NCBI GenBank assembly: GCA_024639035.1
Contig: JAHEJE010000017.1
Span: 1 to 14,356, forward strand
DNA length: 14,356 nucleotides
Origin: Alphaproteobacteria bacterium
GTDB lineage: Bacteria > Pseudomonadota > Alphaproteobacteria > Rhizobiales > Aestuariivirgaceae
Reading direction: 5' to 3'
The notes below the pieces were generated by a model. The model saw nothing but the letters and a program-made list of their open reading frames with translations, made no database searches and had not been told where the DNA came from. Shown piece after piece: positions 1 to 6,336 of this stretch; positions within the stretch are counted from its first letter, which is position 1; the number at the start of each line of letters is the position of its first letter. The position numbers and the translations under genes are program-made.

Positions 1-274
1 TCTCCTGGACGAACTGCGCCCCCGCGACCGTGGCCGCCAGGTCGAAGTGGACCGACAATCTGTCAATCGAGGCCCCGTCCGCCAGCCCCAATGCCGCAAG
101 ACTTTCCCAGGCGGTCTCGACAATCTTGCGGAACGCCGGTTCTTCCGCCGGGCTGTGCAGATAGCTGGCGACATCGAAGCCCCGGGCCAGGAAGAACGCC
201 GTCCAGCCGCCGCCGATTGGCCCGCCGCCGATGCTGGCGATCCGCCTTACCGTGCCGATGTCAGGTGCTGTCAT
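1..274 (-). CDS. lcdH: Carnitine 3-dehydrogenase-like 3-hydroxyacyl-CoA dehydrogenase family protein (N-terminal part, cut by window edge)
   Basis: Reading leftward from an ATG at 274, 91 codons stay open to the window edge, so only the N-terminus is visible. Residues 12-24 carry the Rossmann dinucleotide motif IGGGPIGGGW (G16-x-G18-x-x-G21), the NAD-binding signature of the 3-hydroxyacyl-CoA dehydrogenase superfamily. The following stretch (an AWESLAALGLADG segment, then AGAQFVQE near residue 90) resembles from memory the bacterial L-carnitine 3-dehydrogenases, which oxidise L-carnitine to 3-dehydrocarnitine with NAD. The start lies 3 nt after the stop of the CaiD-like gene, so the two are probably co-transcribed and translationally coupled. 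The N-terminal domain alone cannot exclude another 3-hydroxyacyl-CoA dehydrogenase; the carnitine assignment rests on similarity plus the CaiD-like neighbour. Family is near certain, substrate moderately so. Confidence 0.72.
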   Translation of the reverse strand, partial: MTAPDIGTVRRIASIGGGPIGGGWTAFFLARGFDVASYLHSPAEEPAFRKIVETAWESLAALGLADGASIDRLSVHFDLAATVAGAQFVQE

Positions 275-277
275 GGT

Positions 278-1099
278 CTATCGGCCCGTGAAATTCGGTT
301 TGCGGTTTTCAACGAACGCCTTGACGCCTTCCTTGGCGTCCTGCGAGGCCAGCATGGCCTGGTACACCGCCAGCTCGCCGCTGCGCATGTCGGCAAAGGC
401 CTGTTCCAGCGGCGTGCATTGTATCGCCCGCAACACCTCCTTGATACTCTGCACCGCAAGCGGCGCCGCCGCGGCAATCCGCCCCGCCCAGTCGCGCGCT
501 ACATCCATCAGCTCGCCCGCCGGCACCACCGTGTTGACCAGGCCGTGATGGGCCGCCTCGCGCGCCGTCATGCGCCGGCCGAGCAGGAACATCTCCATGG
601 CGATGTTATACGGCAGCCGGCGTGGCAGGCGCTGCAGCGCACCGGCATCCGGCACCAGGCCCAAAGCCATTTCCGGCAGCGCGAACTCCACATGCTCGGC
701 CGCGACCAGCAGATCGCAGGCCATCGCCAGCTCGAAGCCGCCGCCGATCACCAGCCCGTTGAGTGCCCCGATCACCGGCTTGTTGAGCGTCCAGTTCTCG
801 GTCAGCCCGGCAAAACCGCCATCGCCGAACTCGCCGCTGTCCCACCAGTTGTCGAGCTGCGCCTCGCCGGCATCGAGTGCCTTCAGGTCCCAGCCGGCCG
901 AAAAGATCCGCTCGCCCTTGGCCGTCAGGATGCCGACCCGAAGCTCGGGGTCGTCGCGCAGCATCGCAAAGGCATCGCCGAGCTGCCGGCTCAAGTCGAA
1001 GTCGATCGCATTGACCTTCGGCCGGTCGAGCGTCACCTCGAGCACATGGCCGGTTCTGTTGATCTGCAAGCCGTCCGTCACCGTGGTCTCCACTTTCAT
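278..1099 (-). CDS. caiD: Carnitinyl-CoA dehydratase-like enoyl-CoA hydratase (crotonase family)
   Basis: This is a 273-residue crotonase-fold protein; E. coli CaiD is about 261. CaiD-like landmarks in order are the LDRPKVNAID strand (24-33), the oxyanion-loop segment FSAGWDLKA (66-74), GGFAGLTE (94-101), NKPVIGALNG (106-115) and GGGFELA (119-125). Glu123 and Glu143 (in FALPE) match the catalytic glutamate pair of crotonases. By family, the reaction is reversible hydration/dehydration between carnitinyl-CoA and crotonobetainyl-CoA in the cytoplasm. The reading frame stays open upstream to a TTG at 1132, but the ATG at 1099 gives a family-sized N-terminus and is preferred; neither has a strong ribosome site. 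It is followed 3 nt later by the carnitine dehydrogenase-like gene. A general short-chain enoyl-CoA hydratase is the alternative, but the GWDLKA and GGFAGLTE blocks favour CaiD. Confidence 0.8.
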   Translation of the reverse strand: MKVETTVTDGLQINRTGHVLEVTLDRPKVNAIDFDLSRQLGDAFAMLRDDPELRVGILTAKGERIFSAGWDLKALDAGEAQLDNWWDSGEFGDGGFAGLTENWTLNKPVIGALNGLVIGGGFELAMACDLLVAAEHVEFALPEMALGLVPDAGALQRLPRRLPYNIAMEMFLLGRRMTAREAAHHGLVNTVVPAGELMDVARDWAGRIAAAAPLAVQSIKEVLRAIQCTPLEQAFADMRSGELAVYQAMLASQDAKEGVKAFVENRKPNFTGR

Positions 1100-1115
1100 T
1101 GCAAGTGATTGCAAG
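1098..1115. repeat. Direct repeat ATTGCAAG x2 at the caiD-like start
   Basis: ATTGCAAG occurs at 1098-1105 and again at 1108-1115, a 10-bp period (about one helical turn). The core TTGCAA is self-complementary, so the unit reads as both a direct and an inverted repeat. It lies in the 105-nt gap between the FrhB-family gene and the caiD-like gene and touches the ATG at 1099. It could be a regulator or mRNA-level site, or chance. No promoter could be assigned confidently in this gap. Confidence 0.35.
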
Positions 1116-1204
1116 GGCGAATGTTGCGGCAACGCCTGGCCGCGAAAGGCAGATTTTCCGACACCGTTTTGAGCTTTTCGCCAGTTCGGCCGGCGCCCCT
1201 CGCG

Positions 1205-2434
1205 TCATTCCAGGTCTTCGTGAAACCTGCCGTCTTTCACCCGCCGCACGGTTCCATCCCGTTCGCGCGCGAATTCTTCTGCCGTGAGCCGCTCACCGAG
1301 CGTATCCAGCCGCAGCTTGGGCGCCTGCAGCACCGGCGAACCGGCCGCCCGCATGCCCTCGAGCCGCGCCTTCACGGCCAGCTTCTTGCGCACCTGATGC
1401 GGTTGAAAATCGTTGAACTGCGCCACGTTGATGTCCGCTCCGACCACGATCGCCCCGGCATCGGTGGCCCCCTTCACAAGCGCCTCGCCGGCACGGCTGC
1501 GAACGATGATGCCGTTGAAGCCCTCGTCGTCGCCGCTCGGCGTCCCGTTCGGCCATACGTCCGCCGCTGCGATGTCGGCCGCTTCCCCCAGCGCGTCCGG
1601 ACACAGCTTGCACCGCGATTCAAGCTGCCAGCCGGCCTCGTCCGCCCACAGCTCGTTGTAGGTCCTCTCGTACGCATCGCCGTTGCGGGTTTCGATCCGC
1701 GTCTTGCCCGGATTGCCGTGACCACGATGCCTGAACAGCCTGAGATCACTCTCCGCCACGCCCAGTTCGTCAAGCAAATCTTGTGATTTCTTCAGCCGCG
1801 ACTGCCCGCCGCAGACCAGCGCCAGCCGGAACCGGCACAACCGGTCCACCCTGTCGTCATGCGCCGCCAGATTGTGCACCGCGCTGAGGTCGCACGGCTT
1901 GGCGATGATGGCGAACGGCCGGTTGCGCTCCAGCGCCGCCATCAGGCCGGCCAGCGGTGCCGCCGGCCCATAGCGCGATCCGGCAGCCGCGATCACCGCA
2001 TCCGGTGTGTCGCTCAGCGTCCACACACTGCGCATCGGCGCCTGCCGGTCGGCCTGCACCTGCAGGATGAAATCCACCTGCCGTGTCGCCACCAGGTGTG
2101 CCCCGAGCGCCGTCAGCACCCCGCCGGTTGCAGCGCGAAACCGCACGCCCGCATCCCCGGCCCAGCCATAGCGCATTTGCCTGAACTCGCCCCAAACCGG
2201 GTCGGCAGTGCCGGCGCCCTCCTGGCGCGGTTCGACAAGGACCCCCGGGCACGCGGCCAGCAAGCGACGTTCCGCATCCGGCGCGATTGCCTTTGCATTT
2301 TCCGGTCTCAGCGATCCGGCCCCGGTCATCCGCATGCGGTGCCTGGCGCCGCCGATCGCCTCGCACAGGCCGCAACCGATGCACAGGCCGCTGGAAATCA
2401 CTTCAGCGATGCTTTGAGGTTTCCGATGCGCCAC
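1205..2434 (-). CDS. Coenzyme F420 hydrogenase/dehydrogenase beta-subunit (FrhB/FdhB) family Fe-S flavoprotein
   Basis: A 409-residue protein with the two-part architecture of the FrhB family. Near the N-terminus is a CxxCxxC cluster (C18, C21, C24 in GLCIGCGLCEA), with a further CPG about 35 residues later, typical of a [4Fe-4S] ligand set. A GGVLTALGAHLV helix, a KPCDLSAVHN segment and a later CKLCPDALGEAADIAAADVW block are hallmarks of the family's C-terminal domain, which binds FAD and a second Fe-S cluster. Relatives include F420-reducing hydrogenase and formate dehydrogenase beta subunits, and the plant and cyanobacterial chlorophyll(ide) reductases HCAR and BciB. No hydrogenase or formate dehydrogenase subunits are nearby, so the electron donor and substrate are unknown. 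The GTG start is supported by AGGGGA 8 nt upstream. It lies 17 nt after the acyltransferase stop, at the end of the ftsE-ftsX-plsC series. Confidence 0.82.
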   Translation of the reverse strand: MAHRKPQSIAEVISSGLCIGCGLCEAIGGARHRMRMTGAGSLRPENAKAIAPDAERRLLAACPGVLVEPRQEGAGTADPVWGEFRQMRYGWAGDAGVRFRAATGGVLTALGAHLVATRQVDFILQVQADRQAPMRSVWTLSDTPDAVIAAAGSRYGPAAPLAGLMAALERNRPFAIIAKPCDLSAVHNLAAHDDRVDRLCRFRLALVCGGQSRLKKSQDLLDELGVAESDLRLFRHRGHGNPGKTRIETRNGDAYERTYNELWADEAGWQLESRCKLCPDALGEAADIAAADVWPNGTPSGDDEGFNGIIVRSRAGEALVKGATDAGAIVVGADINVAQFNDFQPHQVRKKLAVKARLEGMRAAGSPVLQAPKLRLDTLGERLTAEEFARERDGTVRRVKDGRFHEDLE

Positions 2435-2451
2435 CCAACGATCCCCTGCTT

Positions 2452-3192
2452 TTATCTACCTGAACCAAAATCCCGCTGTCGGCCCTCATTCACCAGCGCC
2501 GCGGTTGCGGTTTCGATTGCCGCCTCGAGCCGGGCGGAGAAATCGCGCCGCTTCAACCCTGGCGGAATGGCCGGCAGGAACTCCACGGTGATCGTGCCGG
2601 GGTGGCGCAGGAACTTGCGCCGCGGCCAGTACAGGCCGGAGTTGAGGGCGAACGGCACGCACGGCACGCCGAGCTGCAGGTAAAGCGCCGCCGCCCCCGG
2701 CTTGTAATCGGGCCCGGCATCGGGTGGCCGCCGCGTGCCTTCGGGAAAGATCAACACCTGCCGGTCCTGCTTCACCGCCGTCTTGGCAGTTGCAATCAGC
2801 CGCTTCAGGGCGCTCGCCCCGGCCCCCCGGTCGACCGCGATCATCTTGAACTTGACGGCAAACCAGCCGAACAGCGGGATGAAATTCAACTCGCGCTTGA
2901 GCACCACGGCCGGATCGTCGAGCAACGGTAGCAGCGCGAATATTTCCCACAGCGACTGATGCTTGCCGGCAACCATCGCCGCGCCGGCGGGAATGTGTTC
3001 GGCCCCGCGCACCTCGAAGCGCACCCCGGCGATCACCTTCAGCCACCACAGCGAACTGCGCGCCCACACCTTCAGCGCCGCCATCGACCAGGCCCGCGGC
3101 GTGAAGTAGAACACCGCCCCGCACACCAGGAAGGCCACCAGGTTGAGGTAGAAGATCAGGTTGAAGACGAACGAGCGCAGGATGGTCAGCAG
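2452..3192 (-). CDS. plsC: 1-acyl-sn-glycerol-3-phosphate acyltransferase (PlsC family)
   Basis: A membrane-associated acyltransferase of about 246 residues that would acylate lysophosphatidic acid to phosphatidic acid in phospholipid synthesis. It shows the catalytic HQSLWE motif (H78, HX4E form of HX4D, counted from the CTG start), the phosphate-binding FPEGTR motif (149-154), and a VPFALNSGLYWPR segment typical of alphaproteobacterial homologues. From the first standard start (GTG at 3138) the N-terminal hydrophobic helix would be cut short. The frame continues upstream as LTILRSFVFNLIFYLNL, a normal PlsC N-terminus, with no ATG, GTG or TTG. A CTG at 3192 has AGAGG (3204-3200) exactly 7 nt ahead, so I chose it. 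This puts the start about 11 nt after the ftsX stop. A CTG at 3207, overlapping the ftsX stop as CTGA, is the alternative. Function is confident; the start is inferred. Confidence 0.87.
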   Translation of the reverse strand: MLTILRSFVFNLIFYLNLVAFLVCGAVFYFTPRAWSMAALKVWARSSLWWLKVIAGVRFEVRGAEHIPAGAAMVAGKHQSLWEIFALLPLLDDPAVVLKRELNFIPLFGWFAVKFKMIAVDRGAGASALKRLIATAKTAVKQDRQVLIFPEGTRRPPDAGPDYKPGAAALYLQLGVPCVPFALNSGLYWPRRKFLRHPGTITVEFLPAIPPGLKRRDFSARLEAAIETATAALVNEGRQRDFGSGR

Positions 3193-3203
3193 GGCCGGGC
3201 CTC

Positions 3204-4160
3204 TCAGAATATCGATTTGAGAATGCGTGCCGTCGCCAGCCGCGCCGTCACCACCGAGATCAGCGTCGCCACCACCGGCACCAGCAGGAACAGCGCATAG
3301 CCGGCAACCGCCTGCGGTTCGGTCGTCATCAGCAGGCTCTGCACCTGGCTCGAAAGGCTCATCGCGCCGCCGGCATAGCCAAACACCGCAACGCCGCCCA
3401 GCAGGCCGATGCCGCCGGCCATGCCGATCAGCCCGGCCCGCAGGCCCGCCAGCAGGAACCGGCGCTCGACCTGGCGGGCGATGAACTTGTCCCCGGCACC
3501 GACCAGATAGAGCACTTCGATAGCCTCCCGGTTGGTCTCCAGCGCCATCCGCGTGGCGTAGATCACCAGCGCCACCGCCGCCCCGGCGATCACCGCAAAC
3601 ACCGCCAGCCCCAGCCAGGTCAGCGTCTCGGCCATCGCCGTCAGTTCATCCTGCCAATGGCGGTGGGTGTCGAGCCGGGCACCCTTCACCTCGGCCTCCA
3701 GCTTTGCCGTCATGGCCGCAAAGTCCGGCGGATTGCGCTGGTCGGTTGTCACCGCCAGCAGCCGTGGTATCGGCAACTCATCGAGAATGTTGGCCCGTCC
3801 CAACCACGGCTCAAGCAATGCCGCCGCCTCCTCCTTGGCCAGCACCCGAACCTCGGCAACGCCGGCAAGGCCCTCCAGCAGGCGCTTGGCGGCCTCGACC
3901 TCCGCATCGGCGTCGATGCCCTCTCCGGGTGTGATCTGCACCGTTGCCTGACCGCTGATCTGCGACGTCCACTGATCGACCGCGCGTTCGATCAGCAGCA
4001 GTGCCCCGACCGCCAGCGTCGACAGAAAGCACATCACCGACATGGCAATGATCAAGGTGCGCAGCGGCGCGTGCAGGCGCGGAATGATCGGGTTCTCGCG
4101 CGATTTCACCGCCGGCTTGCGAGCGCCTGCGGCCAGCGTCGGGTTGGTTGCGTCGGTCAT
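3204..4160 (-). CDS. ftsX: Cell division ABC transporter permease-like protein FtsX
   Basis: A 318-residue inner-membrane protein with the FtsX layout. A polar cytoplasmic N-tail (about 1-33) is followed by TM1 (about 35-57), a large extracytoplasmic domain of about 120 residues with the VEVEAAKRLLEGL-like and VRVLAKEEAAALLEPWLG elements, and three further TM segments near 182-203, 240-262 and 287-310. The EVLYLVGAGDKFIARQ segment between TM2 and TM3 is the conserved cytoplasmic FtsX coupling region. With FtsE it forms the complex that activates peptidoglycan hydrolases at the septum. Its ATG overlaps the ftsE stop in ATGA, the classic ftsEX arrangement, with GAGG about 10 nt upstream. The gene ends 11 nt before the proposed acyltransferase start. 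Confidence 0.9.
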   Translation of the reverse strand: MTDATNPTLAAGARKPAVKSRENPIIPRLHAPLRTLIIAMSVMCFLSTLAVGALLLIERAVDQWTSQISGQATVQITPGEGIDADAEVEAAKRLLEGLAGVAEVRVLAKEEAAALLEPWLGRANILDELPIPRLLAVTTDQRNPPDFAAMTAKLEAEVKGARLDTHRHWQDELTAMAETLTWLGLAVFAVIAGAAVALVIYATRMALETNREAIEVLYLVGAGDKFIARQVERRFLLAGLRAGLIGMAGGIGLLGGVAVFGYAGGAMSLSSQVQSLLMTTEPQAVAGYALFLLVPVVATLISVVTARLATARILKSIF

Positions 4161-4816
4161 GCCGCCAGCCTCAGGCGCCCGCCATCGAGCTCCATCACCG
4201 TGGCCTTGGCCTGGGCGATCAGGTGGCTGTCGTGGGTGGCGATCACCACGGTCGTGCCCTGGCGGTTCATCTCCACGAACAGCCGCAGCAGCCGCCGTGC
4301 CAGCGCCGGGTCGACATTGCCGGTCGGCTCGTCGGCGAGCAGCAGGTGCGGCCGGCCGATCACCGCCCGGGCGATGGCCGCGCGCTGTTTCTCGCCGCCC
4401 GACAGCACCGGCGGGTAGGCATCGGCATGGTCGGCAAGCCCGACCCAGCTCAGCAGCTCGAGCACGTCCGTGCTGTAGCCGGACGGCTTGGCGCCGGCCA
4501 CCCGCAGCGGCAGCGCCACGTTCTCGAACACCGTCAGGTGGTTCAGCAGCCTGAATTCCTGAAACACCACGCCGATCTCGCGCCGCAGCTCCGGCAGGTC
4601 GTCGCGCGGCAGCGTGGCGACGTCGCGGCCCAAAAGGGTAATCAGCCCGCGCGTCGGCCTCAGCGCCAGGAACAGCAGCTTGAGCAGCGACGATTTGCCG
4701 GCCCCCGACGGCCCGGCGAGAAACTGGAACGACCCCGGCGCCAGCTCGAAGTCGATGTCGCGCAGGACCTCCGGTCCGGTGCCGTATCGCAGTCCGACGT
4801 TTTCGAATCTGATCAC
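4157..4816 (-). CDS. ftsE: Cell division ATP-binding protein FtsE
   Basis: A 219-residue ABC ATPase that powers FtsX. Motifs: Walker A GPSGAGKS (35-42), Q-loop VFQEFRLL (84-91), signature LSGGEKQR (138-145), Walker B LLLADEPTG (158-166) with Glu163, and the H-loop in ATHDSHL near the C-terminus. It has no substrate-specificity extension, as usual for FtsE. The frame extends to a TTG at 4828, but that codon is directly preceded by AGGAG with no spacing. The GTG at 4816 gives the canonical FtsE start (IRFENVGLRYG), with AGGAG 12 nt upstream, somewhat long. I prefer GTG. It is the first gene of the ftsE-ftsX-plsC-FrhB series and is divergent from the zinc-ribbon gene. Confidence 0.92.
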   Translation of the reverse strand: MIRFENVGLRYGTGPEVLRDIDFELAPGSFQFLAGPSGAGKSSLLKLLFLALRPTRGLITLLGRDVATLPRDDLPELRREIGVVFQEFRLLNHLTVFENVALPLRVAGAKPSGYSTDVLELLSWVGLADHADAYPPVLSGGEKQRAAIARAVIGRPHLLLADEPTGNVDPALARRLLRLFVEMNRQGTTVVIATHDSHLIAQAKATVMELDGGRLRLAA

Positions 4817-4882
4817 CTTCGGTGACAACTCCTATCGCCTATTGCCGCTTTTTCGCCGTTTTGGCCCGCATGTTTACGCGGC

Positions 4883-4910
4883 ATTAACCCTGAATCTGCT
4901 TTGATTTCAA
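4883..4910 (-). promoter_or_regulatory. Putative sigma-70 promoter for the ftsE operon
   Basis: On the minus strand TTGAAA (plus 4905-4910, 5 of 6 to the -35 consensus) is followed after 16 nt by GTTAAT (plus 4883-4888, 4 of 6 to the -10). It lies about 70 nt upstream of the preferred ftsE start in the divergent gap 4817-4982. No comparably good promoter was found on the plus strand for the zinc-ribbon gene, although the gap must serve both directions. Prediction by eye only. Confidence 0.4.
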
Positions 4911-4982
4911 AAGTTTCCCCGATCGCCGCCAGGCACCCCCCGGACCCCGGCGCGGCGAATCAAAACTGGACCTTGTGAACCG

Positions 4983-5753
4983 ATGATAATCTCCTGTCCG
5001 TCTTGTGCAACACGCTATGACCTGCCGGCCCGGCAGATCGCCGCAGACGGGTCGGTGATCCGCTGCGCCTCGTGCGGCCACAGCTGGCTTGAGGCCAGCG
5101 CCATCGAGGTGATCGACATCTCGCCCGAGCCGGTGCTGCAGCTGTCCGCTCCGGTGTCCGGCGGCAGCAACCTGCCGGCCGTCGCCGACACCGCTGCCGA
5201 CTTCGACGACGGCATCGATTTTGACTATGAGTCCCGCCGCATTGCCGAGGCTGCCGCCAGGGCCGAGCGGGACTTCGCCGAACGCCGCCGCGCCCGCCGT
5301 GCCCGCGCCGCCGGCTGGAGCGGCCTCGGCGCCGCCATCGCCGCCACGCTGGGCGCCCTCTACCTGTTCCCCGCTCAGGTGGTGCGCTATGCCCCCGGTG
5401 CGGCGATCGCCTATGAGAAGATCGGCATGCCGGTCAATGTGCACGGCTTCGAGATCCGCAACGTCGTCCAGCAGCACCTGCTCAGCGACGGCACCCGGGT
5501 ACTGGCCCTGCGCGGCGAGGTCGCCAACGTCAGCGGAGCCGAGCGCAAGGTGCCGGCGCTGCGCTTCGTCATGAAGGATGCCGGCCGCCGCCAGGTCTAT
5601 GCCTGGACCCTCAACGGCGTCGCCACCAAGGCGCTGCCGGCCGATCAGACCACCACCTTCGTGACCCGCCTGGCCGAACCGCCGGAAACTGCGGATGAAG
5701 TCGAGATAAGCTTTGCGGGGGCAGGGGAAATAGGCTCAAATGCCGCCCCATGA
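4983..5753 (+). CDS. MJ0042-type zinc-ribbon, single-TM protein with DUF3426-like C-terminal domain
   Basis: A 256-residue protein of unknown function with clear architecture. The N-terminus is a zinc ribbon: C5 and C8 (CPSC) with C28 and C31 (CASC), the pattern of the MJ0042 finger-like family. Residues 40-85 are acidic and low-complexity. A very basic stretch (about 99-110, RRRARRARAA) precedes a single hydrophobic helix (about 111-130), so the zinc ribbon should be cytoplasmic and the C-terminal part periplasmic. The C-terminal region (about 145-250, with VLALRGEVANVSGAERKVPALRF) resembles DUF3426/FxLYD-type beta-sandwich domains. The ATG start lacks a strong ribosome site. The stop overlaps the hpt start (ATGA), so expression is likely coupled. 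The product is often annotated simply as a zinc-ribbon domain protein; role not known. Confidence 0.82.
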   Translation: MIISCPSCATRYDLPARQIAADGSVIRCASCGHSWLEASAIEVIDISPEPVLQLSAPVSGGSNLPAVADTAADFDDGIDFDYESRRIAEAAARAERDFAERRRARRARAAGWSGLGAAIAATLGALYLFPAQVVRYAPGAAIAYEKIGMPVNVHGFEIRNVVQQHLLSDGTRVLALRGEVANVSGAERKVPALRFVMKDAGRRQVYAWTLNGVATKALPADQTTTFVTRLAEPPETADEVEISFAGAGEIGSNAAP

Positions 5754-6298
5754 CGGCCGTAAAGATCAATGGACACCACATCGAGGTGCTGTTCGACGAA
5801 CAGACCATCGCTGCCCGCGTTGCTGACATCGCCGCCGAGGTCGCGGCCTGCGCGCCGCAGCGCCTGCTCGTCGTGGCGGTCCTGAAGGGCAGCTTCATCT
5901 TCGCCGCCGACCTGTTGCGCGCCTTCCACCGCGCCGGCCTGCTGCCCGAGGTCGACTTCATGATGCTGGCCAGTTACCGCGACAAGACCGTGTCCTCCGG
6001 CCAGGTCGAGATCCTGCGCGACATCCAGACCGACGTCAGCGACCGCGATGTCCTGCTGATCGACGATATCCTCGAATCCGGCCGCACCCTTGCCTTCGCC
6101 AAGGATCTCCTGGCCGCCCGTGGCGCCCGCCATGTCTACACCGCCGTCCTGCTCGACAAGCCGGGCTACCGGGCCGGCGACATCGATGCCGACTTCAAGG
6201 GCTTCGACTGCCCCGACAAGTTCGTCGTCGGCTATGGCATGGACATGGGCCACGCCTATCGCGAACTGCCGTTCGTCGGCTACGTGACCAATCCATAA
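5750..6298 (+). CDS. hpt: Hypoxanthine phosphoribosyltransferase
   Basis: A 182-residue type I phosphoribosyltransferase, the usual length for bacterial Hpt. It converts hypoxanthine (and often guanine) plus PRPP to IMP (GMP) in purine salvage in the cytosol. The PRPP-binding loop VLLIDDILESGRT (101-113) has the consecutive acidic pair D105-D106. The VLKGSFIFAADL segment (44-55) carries the cis-peptide LKGS loop, and the SYRDKTVSSGQV flexible loop (75-86) follows, all characteristic of HPRTs. The GYGMDMGHAYRELPFVG C-terminal block is also typical. Its ATG overlaps the TGA of the zinc-ribbon gene by 4 nt (ATGA), so it probably depends on translational coupling. The gene downstream starts 38 nt after its stop. 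Confidence 0.94.
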   Translation: MTAVKINGHHIEVLFDEQTIAARVADIAAEVAACAPQRLLVVAVLKGSFIFAADLLRAFHRAGLLPEVDFMMLASYRDKTVSSGQVEILRDIQTDVSDRDVLLIDDILESGRTLAFAKDLLAARGARHVYTAVLLDKPGYRAGDIDADFKGFDCPDKFVVGYGMDMGHAYRELPFVGYVTNP

Positions 6299-6336
6299 TC
6301 TTGTGCCGGTGCCGTGTCCCGGCCGGAACCCGACCC

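Noticed and set aside
47..1108. Long plus-strand open frame (353 codons)
   Set aside because: Antisense to the caiD-like and lcdH-like genes; composition is rich in R, H, Q and P with no family motifs, as expected of a shadow frame in GC-rich DNA.
1100..1132. Extended TTG start for the caiD-like gene at 1132
   Set aside because: Adds 11 non-family residues, only a weak ribosome site; ATG at 1099 gives the expected N-terminus.
4817..4828. TTG start for ftsE at 4828
   Set aside because: AGGAG directly abuts this codon, leaving no spacing; GTG at 4816 gives the canonical FtsE N-terminus.
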